A stretch of 64,000 nt of DNA from Bradyrhizobium agreste (GTDB lineage Bacteria > Pseudomonadota > Alphaproteobacteria > Rhizobiales > Xanthobacteraceae): assembly GCF_016031625.1 (NCBI RefSeq), contig NZ_JACCHP010000012.1, positions 1 through 64,000 of the forward strand. Reading direction: 5' to 3'. Numbering within the stretch: position 1 is the first letter of the stretch; each line of letters begins with the position of its first letter. The notes beneath the pieces are model-generated. The model was not told where the DNA came from. It made no database searches and saw nothing but the letters and a program-made list of their open reading frames with translations. Below, piece by piece: positions 53,756-62,106 of the stretch. The position numbers and the translations under genes were made by a program.

Positions 53756-54355
53756 TCAGCGCGGGCTGACGCTGGTCGTCGCGGCGGTGACCGAACCGCT
53801 AAAATTCGGAGCCGTGTTGAGGGTCCCGTTGTTGCCTAATGTAGTTGAACTGGTGTTGGCGCCGCCGGTCGGCCCGCCACCACCAGTTGCACCGCCACCG
53901 CCGGTGCCGCCACCGCCAGTGGCAGCAATCGCAACATCGCCGATCGCGGCTTGATAAGCAGCGATAACATCTGCGTTGCCGGTGGCAGCGATCGCGGTCT
54001 GGATTTCGTTGGCGAACGCGGCGTCGCTCTGTGCGGCCATGCGGGCGACCTGCGCAAGCCCGGCCACAATCGCGCGCATTTGGTCTGTCGTCGTCGCAGG
54101 GTCCTTTAAGAGCGCGATCAGGCCCGGCAGCGTGGTCGGATCGGAGGCGCCGAGGTCGCGCACGCGCGAGATCAGCTGCGGGCCGCCGGTCGGATATTGC
54201 TGCAACAGGCTGTTGGGGGCGGCCTTGAACTCGGAAATGACGGTGGCCGGCAGCTGGCGCTGCGGCGGGTAAATGGCGGCGCTGGCGGCCGACGTAATCG
54301 TCGCGGCGAGGGCCGCGGCGGCAGCCATGCGAAGCGCGCTTCGGATAACGCTCAT
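53756..54355 (-). CDS. Secreted hypothetical protein with Gly-rich C-terminus
   Basis: About 199 residues from ATG 54355 (an ATG immediately before is equally possible). A signal peptide (ALAATITSAASAA) precedes an Ala/Leu-rich helical part (MRAIVAGLAQVARMAAQSDAAF) and then a run GGGGTGGGGATGGGGPTGG, encoded by a simple repeat of about 60 bases. The C-terminal tail is Thr/Ser/Asn-rich. Proteins of this type are widespread next to polysaccharide genes in Bradyrhizobium-like genomes. Secreted or periplasmic; function not known. Confidence 0.6.
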   Translation of the reverse strand: MSVIRSALRMAAAAALAATITSAASAAIYPPQRQLPATVISEFKAAPNSLLQQYPTGGPQLISRVRDLGASDPTTLPGLIALLKDPATTTDQMRAIVAGLAQVARMAAQSDAAFANEIQTAIAATGNADVIAAYQAAIGDVAIAATGGGGTGGGGATGGGGPTGGANTSSTTLGNNGTLNTAPNFSGSVTAATTSVSPR

Positions 54356-54496
54356 CAATCAACCTCCAAAAAATCAGCTGCCCCGATGTGCTTTCTCGCC
54401 CCGGGCAAATGGCTGTGCAGTGCAGGAACCTATCCGAAGAGAAATGGGCTGTCCATTTATTCTAAAGACTTCGTAAACGGCGCAACTGCTTCAAAT

Positions 54497-55987
54497 CTAG
54501 ACACTTTTGTGAAGCTCGGCGGTGCGCGGGGTCGGGTCTGCGGTTGTGATGCGGCCCTCGCCTCGCGGTGCGGTGGCGAGCGCATCCGCCGTGGCGCGGC
54601 CCTCCCGGCTCGAGAAGGACTGCGAAAGGCCCGCGCCGAAAAGCGCAAAGAACGGAATGCTGTAGCCGGGCACCTGCAACGTGAAGTCGAGGCACGAATG
54701 CAACAGCGAGAGCGTTGCGGTCGCCGCCGCGGCGAGCGGGATGATGACGTCGCGCCGACGGGTGAACACGCCCCGCGCCAGCACCAGCAGCATGATGGCC
54801 CAGCCGAGCGCCACCAGGAGTGCCATGGGAATGCCCACCTCGGAGGCAAGCTCCAGCGGGGTCGAATGCGCGGCATCCCAGACGCCGCGAGTCGAGATGT
54901 TGGGGCTGCGGTACGGCGGGAAGGCCCATTGAAAGGTGCCCATGCCGGTGCCGACCCAGGGACTGTCGGCGATGATCCGCAGCGTGGATTTCCAGGCCTC
55001 GACGCGGCCCTCGTCGACCAGGCCCTGGCTGTCGAAGCGGCTGGAGACGCGGCCGCCGAGCAGCTGCAACAGACCGAGCGCGACGGCGACGCCCGAGCCG
55101 AGCGAGATCCAGATGCCGGTGCGCGGCGGCAGGTCCTTGCGCAGGAACAGCGTGAACGCGACGATCATCGCGAGCAGCGACAGGCCGACGCCGGCGCGCG
55201 ATCCCGTCATGAACATCGCCATCAGGCAGATCAGGAGGCACCCGAGCTGCGGCAGGATCTCTTGCGGCGGGATCGCGCGCAAATCGAGCGACAGGCGCCG
55301 CCATTCGATGTGCCGCTCCGGCAGGCGGCGGCGGACATCCTCCAGGATCAGCAGCATCCAGATCAAAGCAGCCGAGCCGAAATAGGCCGCCGCCGTGTTG
55401 CGGTTGATGAAGGTGCCGGTGACGCTGCCGAGATAAGCCGTCTTGTCCCGCCACAGGATCATGGTGGGCTCGATCAGGAACGAGGCGACGCCATAGAGCG
55501 CGTAAGCCGCGCCGGAGATTGCGATCACCCAGACGAGGCGGCGCGCACGCATCCGATCGGCGCCGACGGTGACGCCGAGCACGAGGGCGAGAATGTTGGC
55601 GAGCGGCGCACCGAGCGCGAAGAACGCCTCGTTCTTGACGATGGACGCGGACGGGGCGATCGGCACGCCGAGCAGATCCGAGGCCTGCTTCCAGATCGGC
55701 TGGAATGGCGCGAGGAAGGGATGGTCAGAAAGCTGCTCATGCAGCACGAAGGCGTAAGCGGCAATGATCACGCCGATGCCGGCGAGCAGCCAAAGGTGCG
55801 GCCTGCGCAGATCACGCGTCGGCGCGAAGATCACCGCGATGCCGAGACACAGGCACCAGAACGCAATCGACAGATTATTGGTCGAGCCGAACGGAAACGG
55901 CGCGCCGGCGGCCACGAAGAACAGGATGAAGGCCGTGGGCAAGCTCCATGACCAGCGAATCTTGGGAAGCCGAAGGCCCATCGTCAT
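54497..55987 (-). CDS. O-antigen polymerase/ligase family membrane protein (Wzy/WaaL-like)
   Basis: 496 residues with about twelve hydrophobic segments. The Wzy/WaaL signature region is visible: MFMTGSRAGVGLSLLAMI, then ADSPWVGTGMGTFQWAFPPYRSP and VWDAAHSTPLELASEVGIPM, with the conserved His-x(4)-Glu pair and Gly. It has the large periplasmic loop between late helices. As an ExoQ-like polymerase it fits the neighbouring Wzc and Wza genes; as a WaaL-like ligase it would attach O-antigen to lipid A core. It lies in the same orientation as wzc and upstream of the small secreted unknown at 56010. Confidence 0.88.
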   Translation of the reverse strand: MTMGLRLPKIRWSWSLPTAFILFFVAAGAPFPFGSTNNLSIAFWCLCLGIAVIFAPTRDLRRPHLWLLAGIGVIIAAYAFVLHEQLSDHPFLAPFQPIWKQASDLLGVPIAPSASIVKNEAFFALGAPLANILALVLGVTVGADRMRARRLVWVIAISGAAYALYGVASFLIEPTMILWRDKTAYLGSVTGTFINRNTAAAYFGSAALIWMLLILEDVRRRLPERHIEWRRLSLDLRAIPPQEILPQLGCLLICLMAMFMTGSRAGVGLSLLAMIVAFTLFLRKDLPPRTGIWISLGSGVAVALGLLQLLGGRVSSRFDSQGLVDEGRVEAWKSTLRIIADSPWVGTGMGTFQWAFPPYRSPNISTRGVWDAAHSTPLELASEVGIPMALLVALGWAIMLLVLARGVFTRRRDVIIPLAAAATATLSLLHSCLDFTLQVPGYSIPFFALFGAGLSQSFSSREGRATADALATAPRGEGRITTADPTPRTAELHKSV

Positions 55988-56009
55988 GTCTTGCGAGCCT
56001 TGCTCGCGC

Positions 56010-56591
56010 TTAGAGGAAGCAATCGATCGGATAGATCTTCAGATCCACGTTGAGGCGGCTGTTCCGGCTCTGCGCCCGGAACGCATAGAATAATCCAAAG
56101 CTATCACTCCCCTGATCGAGTTTTATGCCGGGAGTCAATTCGTCGGGCGGGACCAGGACGCCGATGTGCCGGTTGATGGCGGAAATCTCGATCCGCCCCT
56201 CCCCTTGCGCAAAATGCCCGCCGAGCTGGGTCACGGTGACCTTCGGCAGGCCGCGGCGCTGATGGCAGACGTCCTCCTCCCACAGCTTGGTCTGCTGCAC
56301 CAGCGGCTTGCCCGGGCCGTCGGGCACGACAATGTCGGGGAAGGACGGGCGCAGCATTCCGAAGAATTTGCTCTCCTTGGAGTTCGCCGAGAGGCGAACG
56401 GTGAAGGACAGCTCGCCCCTGGCGCCCTTGAGGCGCGACAGGACGGGAGCATCCGGCTCGGCGGAAACCATCACGTCGATGCGGTGGCGGACGCCCATCT
56501 CGGCGGCAGCACCCAGCACCGGCCCGACCTGTGCGATCCCGAAGGCGAGCGGGACGAGAGCCAGAAGATTCCAAAATCTTCGAAAGCGCAT
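56010..56591 (-). CDS. Secreted hypothetical protein (EpsI-like position)
   Basis: 193 residues with a signal peptide (FWNLLALVPLAFGIAQVGPVLGA). The mature protein has a beta-rich core (RHRIDVMVSAEPDAPVLSRLKGARGELSFTVRL) and two single cysteines, and ends NVDLKIYPIDCFL. It lies 22 bases upstream of the polymerase in the same direction, so they form an operon. By position it resembles EpsI-type exosortase-associated proteins only loosely; I do not assert that. A periplasmic role in polymer handling is the best guess from context. Confidence 0.58.
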   Translation of the reverse strand: MRFRRFWNLLALVPLAFGIAQVGPVLGAAAEMGVRHRIDVMVSAEPDAPVLSRLKGARGELSFTVRLSANSKESKFFGMLRPSFPDIVVPDGPGKPLVQQTKLWEEDVCHQRRGLPKVTVTQLGGHFAQGEGRIEISAINRHIGVLVPPDELTPGIKLDQGSDSFGLFYAFRAQSRNSRLNVDLKIYPIDCFL

Positions 56592-56702
56592 GAAGCCCCT
56601 TGCAGCAGCGCGGAAACCAGTGGCGGACGTGTCCTACTCGGTGACGCCTTGATCCGAAGCTGCCCGCTGGCCCGGCGACAACACCGATTGGATTGCTAAA
56701 CG

Positions 56703-56734
56703 AAAATGGCACCGGGACAAAGCCCCGGTGCCAT
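56703..56734 (-). terminator. Rho-independent terminator of the Wza-like gene
   Basis: A perfect 11-bp stem (56706-56716 with 56724-56734, ATGGCACCGGG paired with CCCGGTGCCAT) and a 7-base loop precede TTTT on the minus strand, 30 bases after the export gene's stop at 56761. It separates the export gene from the downstream polymerase operon. Confidence 0.85.
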
Positions 56735-56760
56735 CGTCCTTGGTCGGTCAAGTCGGCGTC

Positions 56761-57963
56761 TTACGGCGCCAGCTTGACGTTGTTGCGGAAGATCAGCGCG
56801 TCGTTGGCGAGGTTCACGGCATCCGAGCCGGTCGCCATGATCACCCGCAGGTAGTTCAGGAACTTGGCAACTTCGACGTTGCGAGAGTTCGAGACGTAGA
56901 TGATGTCGCCGTTCTTCATCATGACCTTGGTGGCCAGGAAGAAGCCGCCGGGATCGCGGAAGTTCACGTTGAAGATGACCGGGATCGTCTCGGTCGTGTA
57001 CTTGCTCACGTCGATGCCGAGCTGGGCGGCAACCTCGCGCGGCTCGCGGCGATAGAGATAAACGGCAGCCGGATCGGCTTGGCCATCCAGCAGGCCGCCG
57101 GCCTTGCCGACGGCTTCGCCGAGATTGATGCGCCAGGCGTCGAAGTTGAACTCGCCACTCTGGCCGCTGGCGCCGAACGCCAGGAACTTCTGCTGCTCGC
57201 GATAGACGTAGATGCTGTCGTCGGGCCGCACATAGACGTTGTTCTCGGGCGCCATCACGAGATTCTCGAACGGCACGGTCGCCCGCCGTCCGCCGCGCTC
57301 CAGCATGACCCAGGTCTCGAAGCCCTGGCCCTTGATGCCGCCGGCGCGGGTGATCGCATCGAGCACGCGATCCTTCGCACCCGCCGCGCTCGCCGGATAA
57401 CGCGCCGGCGAATTGACCTCGCCGAGCACGCTGATCAGCTGGGTGCGCTGCGAGGACATCGCCACGATCGCCTGCGGCTCGATGGCGCGGTTGCCGATCT
57501 TCTCGACGATCGCGCGCTGGATCTGGACCGCCGTCAGGCCCGCGGCCTTGATCTGACCGGCATAGGGCACGGTGATGAAGCCGTCATTGTCGACCGACTG
57601 ATCCGGGATGGTCACATAGTTACCCGGACGGACGCCGGCTTCCGCCGGGATGAACAGACCGCCTGCCGCGGCTTCGAAGATGGTGACGCTGACGACGTCG
57701 CCGATGCCGAACACGATGCTGGCGGGCGGTCGGCGATCGGTGAACACGCCGGCGAGCCCCTTGGGCTCATGGGTGTGCAGGATCTTCACGGTCGCCGGAT
57801 TGAGCGGCACCAGCTCGTAGGCCGGTGCGTTTTCCGTCTGGATCTTGTTGTTGACGTCGTCGGTGAGCGGTCCCGACCCCGGATTGGTCGAGCAGGCTCC
57901 GAGCGCCAAAGCGATCGCCAGAAACGCCGGCTTCAACACATAGGTCTTGGCAATAGATGACAT
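56761..57963 (-). CDS. Wza-like polysaccharide export lipoprotein
   Basis: 400 residues from ATG 57963; the longer frame to 58080 lacks the signal. A lipoprotein signal with lipobox LGAC (LAIALALGACST) marks it as anchored in the outer membrane. The poly-export (SLBB-type) domain follows: FGIGDVVSVTIFEAAAGGLFIPAEAG, then SVDNDGFITVPYAGQIKAAGLTAVQIQRAI and two SLBB-like segments (QLISVLGEVNSPARYP, VYVRPDDSIYVYREQQKFLAFGA). It forms the outer-membrane channel that works with the Wzc-like kinase at 51.2 kb. It has its own terminator. The divergent gene at 58242 shares the upstream region. Confidence 0.94.
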   Translation of the reverse strand: MSSIAKTYVLKPAFLAIALALGACSTNPGSGPLTDDVNNKIQTENAPAYELVPLNPATVKILHTHEPKGLAGVFTDRRPPASIVFGIGDVVSVTIFEAAAGGLFIPAEAGVRPGNYVTIPDQSVDNDGFITVPYAGQIKAAGLTAVQIQRAIVEKIGNRAIEPQAIVAMSSQRTQLISVLGEVNSPARYPASAAGAKDRVLDAITRAGGIKGQGFETWVMLERGGRRATVPFENLVMAPENNVYVRPDDSIYVYREQQKFLAFGASGQSGEFNFDAWRINLGEAVGKAGGLLDGQADPAAVYLYRREPREVAAQLGIDVSKYTTETIPVIFNVNFRDPGGFFLATKVMMKNGDIIYVSNSRNVEVAKFLNYLRVIMATGSDAVNLANDALIFRNNVKLAP

Positions 57964-58241
57964 GAATCGCGCCCGAGGGTCCCCAATTGACGTAAATTGG
58001 TACGGCCTAGGGGGTGGGTGCGACAAGTGTTCCCGGTGGTTAACGGCGCAATCGGTCGGCCACTGTTGCGTGTGAGCCACTCTTTGCGGCTTAGTTTAAC
58101 CCTTTGTGACCATTTGTTGTATTTCGTGTGCCCGGTCAGAGAGCAAATCGCCCCAGTCGAGGGCTCAGTGTGTCGAGCGCAAGGCTTCTTGACCTCTCCG
58201 CCCCTTTACTAACTCTGGGCTGTTAAGGATAGGAACTCGCC

Positions 58242-58808
58242 GTGTCTGGCCTCCTTCTGATCCCGCTGCTGGCGGGCTCCCTCCTTGGTGCCGCCGATCG
58301 CGCATGGACCATTCCCTGCCCTGGCAGCGCCAGGGCGTGGTGCCGCGGCGCGGCGGTGGTTGAGGTCGCCGGCCCCGCGTCCACGTCCGTTTGGAAATTC
58401 ACCCGGACGCAAGGAGCCAAGGACGGCGAGAGCTTCGCTGCGATCATGAAGACTGCGGACACGACCCAGTCGGACCCGGACTTCGCCGGCCTGATCGTCC
58501 GCTGCGCCCCAAAGGGCAAGGTCGATGTGCTGGTGGCCTTGATCCGGCCCTTCCCGCCCCGGAGCCGCCCCAAGGTGACCATCGCGGCGAGCGCCGGCGG
58601 CACTTTGAACTTCGAAGGCAGCATGGCGGCCGCGGGAGCGGCCGTGCTGTTGCCGGACGAGGTCTCGGCCTTTGCCGCGGGCAAGTGGCAGACCACGGCC
58701 TCGCTGTCCGTGGTGGTGAGGGAAGGCGGCAGCGAGATCAAGGGACTGGTGGCGCTGAACGGCTTGCGCGAAGCCTACAATTCGCTGCTGGCAAATTGCG
58801 GCCAATAG
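58242..58808 (+). CDS. Secreted hypothetical protein
   Basis: 188 residues from GTG 58242, preceded by AAGGATAGGA. A short signal peptide is likely (LLLIPLLAGSLLGAADRAW). The mature part has a conserved-looking DPDFAGLIVRCAPKGKVDVLVAL segment and ends AYNSLLANCGQ; two to three cysteines are present. It resembles small periplasmic proteins of alphaproteobacteria but no function is known. It starts a run of plus-strand genes after the divergent Wza-like gene. Confidence 0.6.
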   Translation: MSGLLLIPLLAGSLLGAADRAWTIPCPGSARAWCRGAAVVEVAGPASTSVWKFTRTQGAKDGESFAAIMKTADTTQSDPDFAGLIVRCAPKGKVDVLVALIRPFPPRSRPKVTIAASAGGTLNFEGSMAAAGAAVLLPDEVSAFAAGKWQTTASLSVVVREGGSEIKGLVALNGLREAYNSLLANCGQ

Positions 58809-58884
58809 ACCAAATTTAGCCATACAACTTAAGGGTCTTTTTAGGGCAGGGAACCTAGGGTCCGAAGCACGGGGATTGTTTCGG

Positions 58885-59160
58885 ATGACCGCCTTTTTGA
58901 TTTTCAGCTTTCTGGTCGGTGCCGTGCTGGGCCAACGCTTTCGCGTCTTCGTGCTCCTGCCGGTAACGTTTGCACTGGTGCTCACCATGCTGCCGGTTAG
59001 CATGATGACCAGCCTTGGCTTGCTTGAAGGCATGAAGGCTGCGGCATTCGCCGCCATCGCCCTCCAGGGCGGTTACCTCTTCGGTTCGGGGGCGCGCTTT
59101 GCCGTTGCCGCCGCACGCGCCACCCGCATCTTCGGTCGACCGGTCAAGGCCGCCCGCTGA
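58885..59160 (+). CDS. Small membrane protein
   Basis: 91 residues from ATG 58885; a TTG at 58876 with GGGG upstream would add three. Two to three hydrophobic helices (MTAFLIFSFLVGAVLG, VFVLLPVTFALVLTMLPVSMM, AAAFAAIALQGGYLFG) and a basic tail RATRIFGRPVKAAR. An integral inner-membrane protein of unknown role. Located 38 bases upstream of the polymerase-like gene. Confidence 0.55.
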   Translation: MTAFLIFSFLVGAVLGQRFRVFVLLPVTFALVLTMLPVSMMTSLGLLEGMKAAAFAAIALQGGYLFGSGARFAVAAARATRIFGRPVKAAR

Positions 59161-59198
59161 TCGTGACGCAGGCCTCTGTTTGAAAACGCACCGCGCGC

Positions 59199-60515
59199 TT
59201 GTATGGTGACCTGACCGTTTCAGGATTCCTTATCGAGCGCCGTTTGTCCCTCGCTTATTTTGCCCTCATCGTCTCCGTCGTTTCCGCTTCCGCTCTCGAA
59301 ATCGCCGGCGCCACGTTCGGTGCGCAGCTCGGGACGCTGGCCGCTGCGCTAAGCTTGCTGGCAGCCGCCTCGAGCACGCGAAAGGCCGACTACGAGCACT
59401 ATCTCCGTGCGACCTCCTGGGGCCGCTGGATTCTGATCGCCATTCCGCTGTGCATCGCGGCCCAGCTCGTTCCGTTTCCGCTGCGCTTTGCGCATCCGAT
59501 CTGGGCCAGCGCCCACGAGGTGATCGGTGGCCTGTCGCTCGGGCCGATCACTGCCGATATCGGCTTGACGGTGAATGCGCTGCTGCTGGCGCTTGCCGCG
59601 ATCGCATTGCTCGGCGTCACGATCCTGGTTGTCCGCAACCGCGGCCGTGCCGAGCTCGTTCTGTTCGTGCTGAGCGGGGTCACCGCGATCTCCGCCTTGA
59701 TGTTGGACCTGCATCGGCTCTCGCCGGCGCTTGTCGCAACCGTCCCCCATGAGCTCACGACGAGCCTGGCCGGGCTTGGCCTCATGCTCAATCTGGCGGT
59801 CATGCAGCTCGCTGCTGAACGTGCGGAGACGCATCATTCGCTCCTACGTTCGGTCGCGATCGGGCTTTGCGGTCTGGTCGGTGCCTTGGTCAGTGCCGTC
59901 GCGATCTTTGGGCTGTCAGGGACGAACAGCGCGATCGCAGCGGCCTTTGGCGTCGTGCTGACCCTGCTGATCCTCGTCATCCGCAGACTGGATCTGTCGC
60001 CCTTGGCCGCGAGCGCGTTGTCTGTGGCAGCCCTGGCCGGCGTGGCGATCGTGCTGACCTTCCTGTTCGAGAAGAGCTCCGGACCGATCCTCCTGCGGCT
60101 GGTCCCGGAGATGGGGGCCGAAACGAAGGCCGCCCTCGAGCGGATGTTGGCCGACACCCGCTGGTTCGGCGCCGGCGCCGGGACCTTTGCTGCGGTGGGC
60201 AGGATCTATCAGAGCGATGCCGGCGCGGTCTTGACCGCACCCTCGGGGGCCACAGCGGTATTCGCCGGGATGGGTTGGGTCGGCTTGGTCGCCATGATCG
60301 CGGTAAGCCTATTGGCCTTGCTTCGCCTGTTTTTCGGCGCGCTGCAGCGCGGACGCGACTCGTTCTTTCCCGCTTCGGCTGCGGCCTGCATCCTGTTTGC
60401 GCTGGTTCAGAGCTTTGCGGGTCCCGGATTGCTGCACCCGGCAGCAATCCTCTGTCTTGCGGTGATCGTGGGCCTCGGACTGTCGCAGAGCGTCAGCCAA
60501 TCCGGATCACGATAG
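59199..60515 (+). CDS. Degenerate O-antigen ligase/polymerase-like membrane protein
   Basis: Up to 438 residues from TTG 59199 (start uncertain; a TTG at 59244 is also possible). About twelve hydrophobic segments, like the 496-residue Wzy/WaaL-family protein at 54.5 kb. The segment RWFGAGAGTFAAVGRIYQSDAG lines up with that protein's WVGTGMGTFQWAFPP, and APSGATAVFAGMGWVG with its AHSTPLELASEVGIP, but the His and Glu of the active loop are absent. It may be an inactive paralogue or have a changed function. Ends 10 bases from the opposing proteinase gene. Confidence 0.7.
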   Translation: MYGDLTVSGFLIERRLSLAYFALIVSVVSASALEIAGATFGAQLGTLAAALSLLAAASSTRKADYEHYLRATSWGRWILIAIPLCIAAQLVPFPLRFAHPIWASAHEVIGGLSLGPITADIGLTVNALLLALAAIALLGVTILVVRNRGRAELVLFVLSGVTAISALMLDLHRLSPALVATVPHELTTSLAGLGLMLNLAVMQLAAERAETHHSLLRSVAIGLCGLVGALVSAVAIFGLSGTNSAIAAAFGVVLTLLILVIRRLDLSPLAASALSVAALAGVAIVLTFLFEKSSGPILLRLVPEMGAETKAALERMLADTRWFGAGAGTFAAVGRIYQSDAGAVLTAPSGATAVFAGMGWVGLVAMIAVSLLALLRLFFGALQRGRDSFFPASAAACILFALVQSFAGPGLLHPAAILCLAVIVGLGLSQSVSQSGSR

Positions 60516-60525
60516 GGACGGGTGA

Positions 60526-61152
60526 TCAGACCGCGCGGTCGCCGAGCGAGGCCCAGTAGTTCGGGTTCTTGGGCGACTGGATGCGGACCCAGCGATAGGG
60601 CTTCTTCGACCACGGCATGATGTGGCCGGAGAGATTGTCCAGCACGAGGTCGCCGGAGAAGGTGCGCACCACGACGACGAGATGATGCTCGCCCCAGGTG
60701 GTCACGACCTCGCTCAGCAGCACCGCGCGCGCCGGAAAGCCCTTGGCGATCAAATCGTGGCGTTTTGTCACGGCATAGTCGTTGCAGTCGCCGCTTGCCG
60801 GATGCAGCAGCCACTTTTCGCCGCGCAGCCCTTCCAGGTTGGGTTCGGGACGGATCGCGGCATTGACCCGCTGGTTGACCTCCTGCATCTGCGCCATGCG
60901 CTCGGCCGTCAGCTTCAGGCGGCCGCCCCGGAACACGATCTGCTGCGGCCGCGGCTTGCATTCGTCCTTGTACTTCAGGCAAAAGATCGTGAACGCCATC
61001 GGCGCCAGCGTCGGCTGATCGAACTTGATGTACTGGATGGCACCGCGCAGCCCCATGGGCGCCCCGACAAAGGCGGCTTCCGCGCTCCGCTGCACCCCCG
61101 CAGCAACGACGATAGCGGCGACGGCCGCCAGGAACTTCACAACTTTGCGCAT
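60526..61152 (-). CDS. BTLCP (LapG-type) periplasmic cysteine proteinase
   Basis: 208 residues with a signal peptide (FLAAVAAIVVAAGVQRSAEA). The core matches the bacterial transglutaminase-like cysteine proteinase family (PF06035): catalytic Cys in SGDCNDYAVTKRHDL, His in TTWGEHHLVVVVRT and Asp in GDLVLDNLSGHI, followed by PYRWVRIQSPKNPNYW. LapG, the best known member, cuts giant T1SS adhesins near the N-terminus to release them from the surface. A substrate in this window could be the VCBS protein at the left edge. Its ribosome site is inside a hairpin (61159-61179). Confidence 0.9.
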   Translation of the reverse strand: MRKVVKFLAAVAAIVVAAGVQRSAEAAFVGAPMGLRGAIQYIKFDQPTLAPMAFTIFCLKYKDECKPRPQQIVFRGGRLKLTAERMAQMQEVNQRVNAAIRPEPNLEGLRGEKWLLHPASGDCNDYAVTKRHDLIAKGFPARAVLLSEVVTTWGEHHLVVVVRTFSGDLVLDNLSGHIMPWSKKPYRWVRIQSPKNPNYWASLGDRAV

Positions 61153-61179
61153 GTCGCGCTCCCCGTTCTTGTTGGGGAG
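61153..61179 (-). promoter_or_regulatory. Hairpin sequestering the ribosome-binding site of the BTLCP gene
   Basis: On the minus strand CTCCCC (61174-61179) can pair with GGGGAG (61159-61164) across a 9-base loop. GGGGAG is the Shine-Dalgarno, six bases before the ATG at 61152. Folding would hide the ribosome site, so expression could depend on temperature, translation or a binding protein. Short stem (6 bp), so functional weight is uncertain. Confidence 0.45.
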
Positions 61180-61345
61180 ACGCTACGCGAGACCTCTTGA
61201 AATACGGCTCAAAGACCGCGCGATGCTTTAATCAAAATGCGGGCGCGTTGGTCAGGGACAATTAAGAATACCGATGTGTGACTTGTTCTGCTAAGAGCGG
61301 TCACGACGTTCCGCTCGTGACGCTGGATGCGATTCGACCGACCCG

Positions 61346-62083
61346 ATGGGCCTTTCCTCACGCTTTCGCAAGAAGACCAAGCCACGGCTTCCCGACGGCG
61401 TTCGCGTCTACGCGATCGGCGACGTGCATGGCCGTGCCGACTTGCTTCAATCGTTGTTAACCGTGATCGACGCCGACCTGGCCCGCTCGGCCCCAGAGCG
61501 CGCCATTCAGGTCTTTCTCGGCGACTATGTCGATCGCGGCCCGGACTCGCGCGCCGTGCTTGATCTCCTGATCGAACGCTCGAAGTCGCACGAGACGGTT
61601 TGCCTGAAGGGCAATCACGAGGTCTTCCTGCTCGAGGTGCTGAAGGACCCCGCCCGCCTGCAGGAGTGGCGCCACTATGGCGGCCTGCTGACGCTGGTCT
61701 CCTACGGCATCACGCCGACCATGAATCCGTCCGCGGAGCAGCAGGTCGAGTTGATCGAAGGATTGAAGCGCGCGATCCCGCCCGAGCACCTCGCCTTCTT
61801 GCAGCAATTGCCCTCGTCCTTTACCTGCGGCGACTTCTTCTTCGTCCATGCCGGCGTCAAGCCCGGCATCGCGCTCGATCGCCAGAAGGATGAGGACCTG
61901 CTCTGGATCCGCGAGGAATTTCTGGCGTCCGAGGAGCGCTTCGGCAAATACATCGTTCATGGTCACACGCCGGTCAGCGCGCCCGATATCCGCCCGAACC
62001 GCATCAACATCGACACCGGCGCCTATGCGACCGGCAACTTGACGCTATTGACGATCCAAGGCGATAGTCTTCTCGCAATTTGA
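61346..62083 (+). CDS. PPP-type serine/threonine protein phosphatase
   Basis: 245 residues. All the metallophosphatase motifs are intact: VYAIGDVHGRADLL (GDxHG), FLGDYVDRGPDSR (GDxVDRG), CLKGNHEVFLLEV (GNHE), FFVHAGV and YIVHGHTPVSAPD (two metal-binding His). These enzymes dephosphorylate Ser/Thr, sometimes Tyr, using two metals. The cytoplasmic location fits regulation of the Wzc-type kinase, though Wzb-type enzymes usually do that. Followed after 23 bases by a small membrane-anchored unknown. Substrate unknown. Confidence 0.92.
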   Translation: MGLSSRFRKKTKPRLPDGVRVYAIGDVHGRADLLQSLLTVIDADLARSAPERAIQVFLGDYVDRGPDSRAVLDLLIERSKSHETVCLKGNHEVFLLEVLKDPARLQEWRHYGGLLTLVSYGITPTMNPSAEQQVELIEGLKRAIPPEHLAFLQQLPSSFTCGDFFFVHAGVKPGIALDRQKDEDLLWIREEFLASEERFGKYIVHGHTPVSAPDIRPNRINIDTGAYATGNLTLLTIQGDSLLAI

Positions 62084-62106
62084 AAGCTTAGGCCGCAACT
62101 CCGGTG

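Noticed and set aside
54197..55951. 584-codon plus-strand frame, Arg/Glu/Asp-rich
   Set aside because: Antisense to the polymerase/ligase gene; hydrophobic codons on the minus strand read as charged residues on the plus strand. No motif.
56728..57960. 410-codon plus-strand frame
   Set aside because: Antisense to the Wza-like gene, which has lipobox and export motifs; the plus-strand translation is His/Asp/Gly-rich noise.
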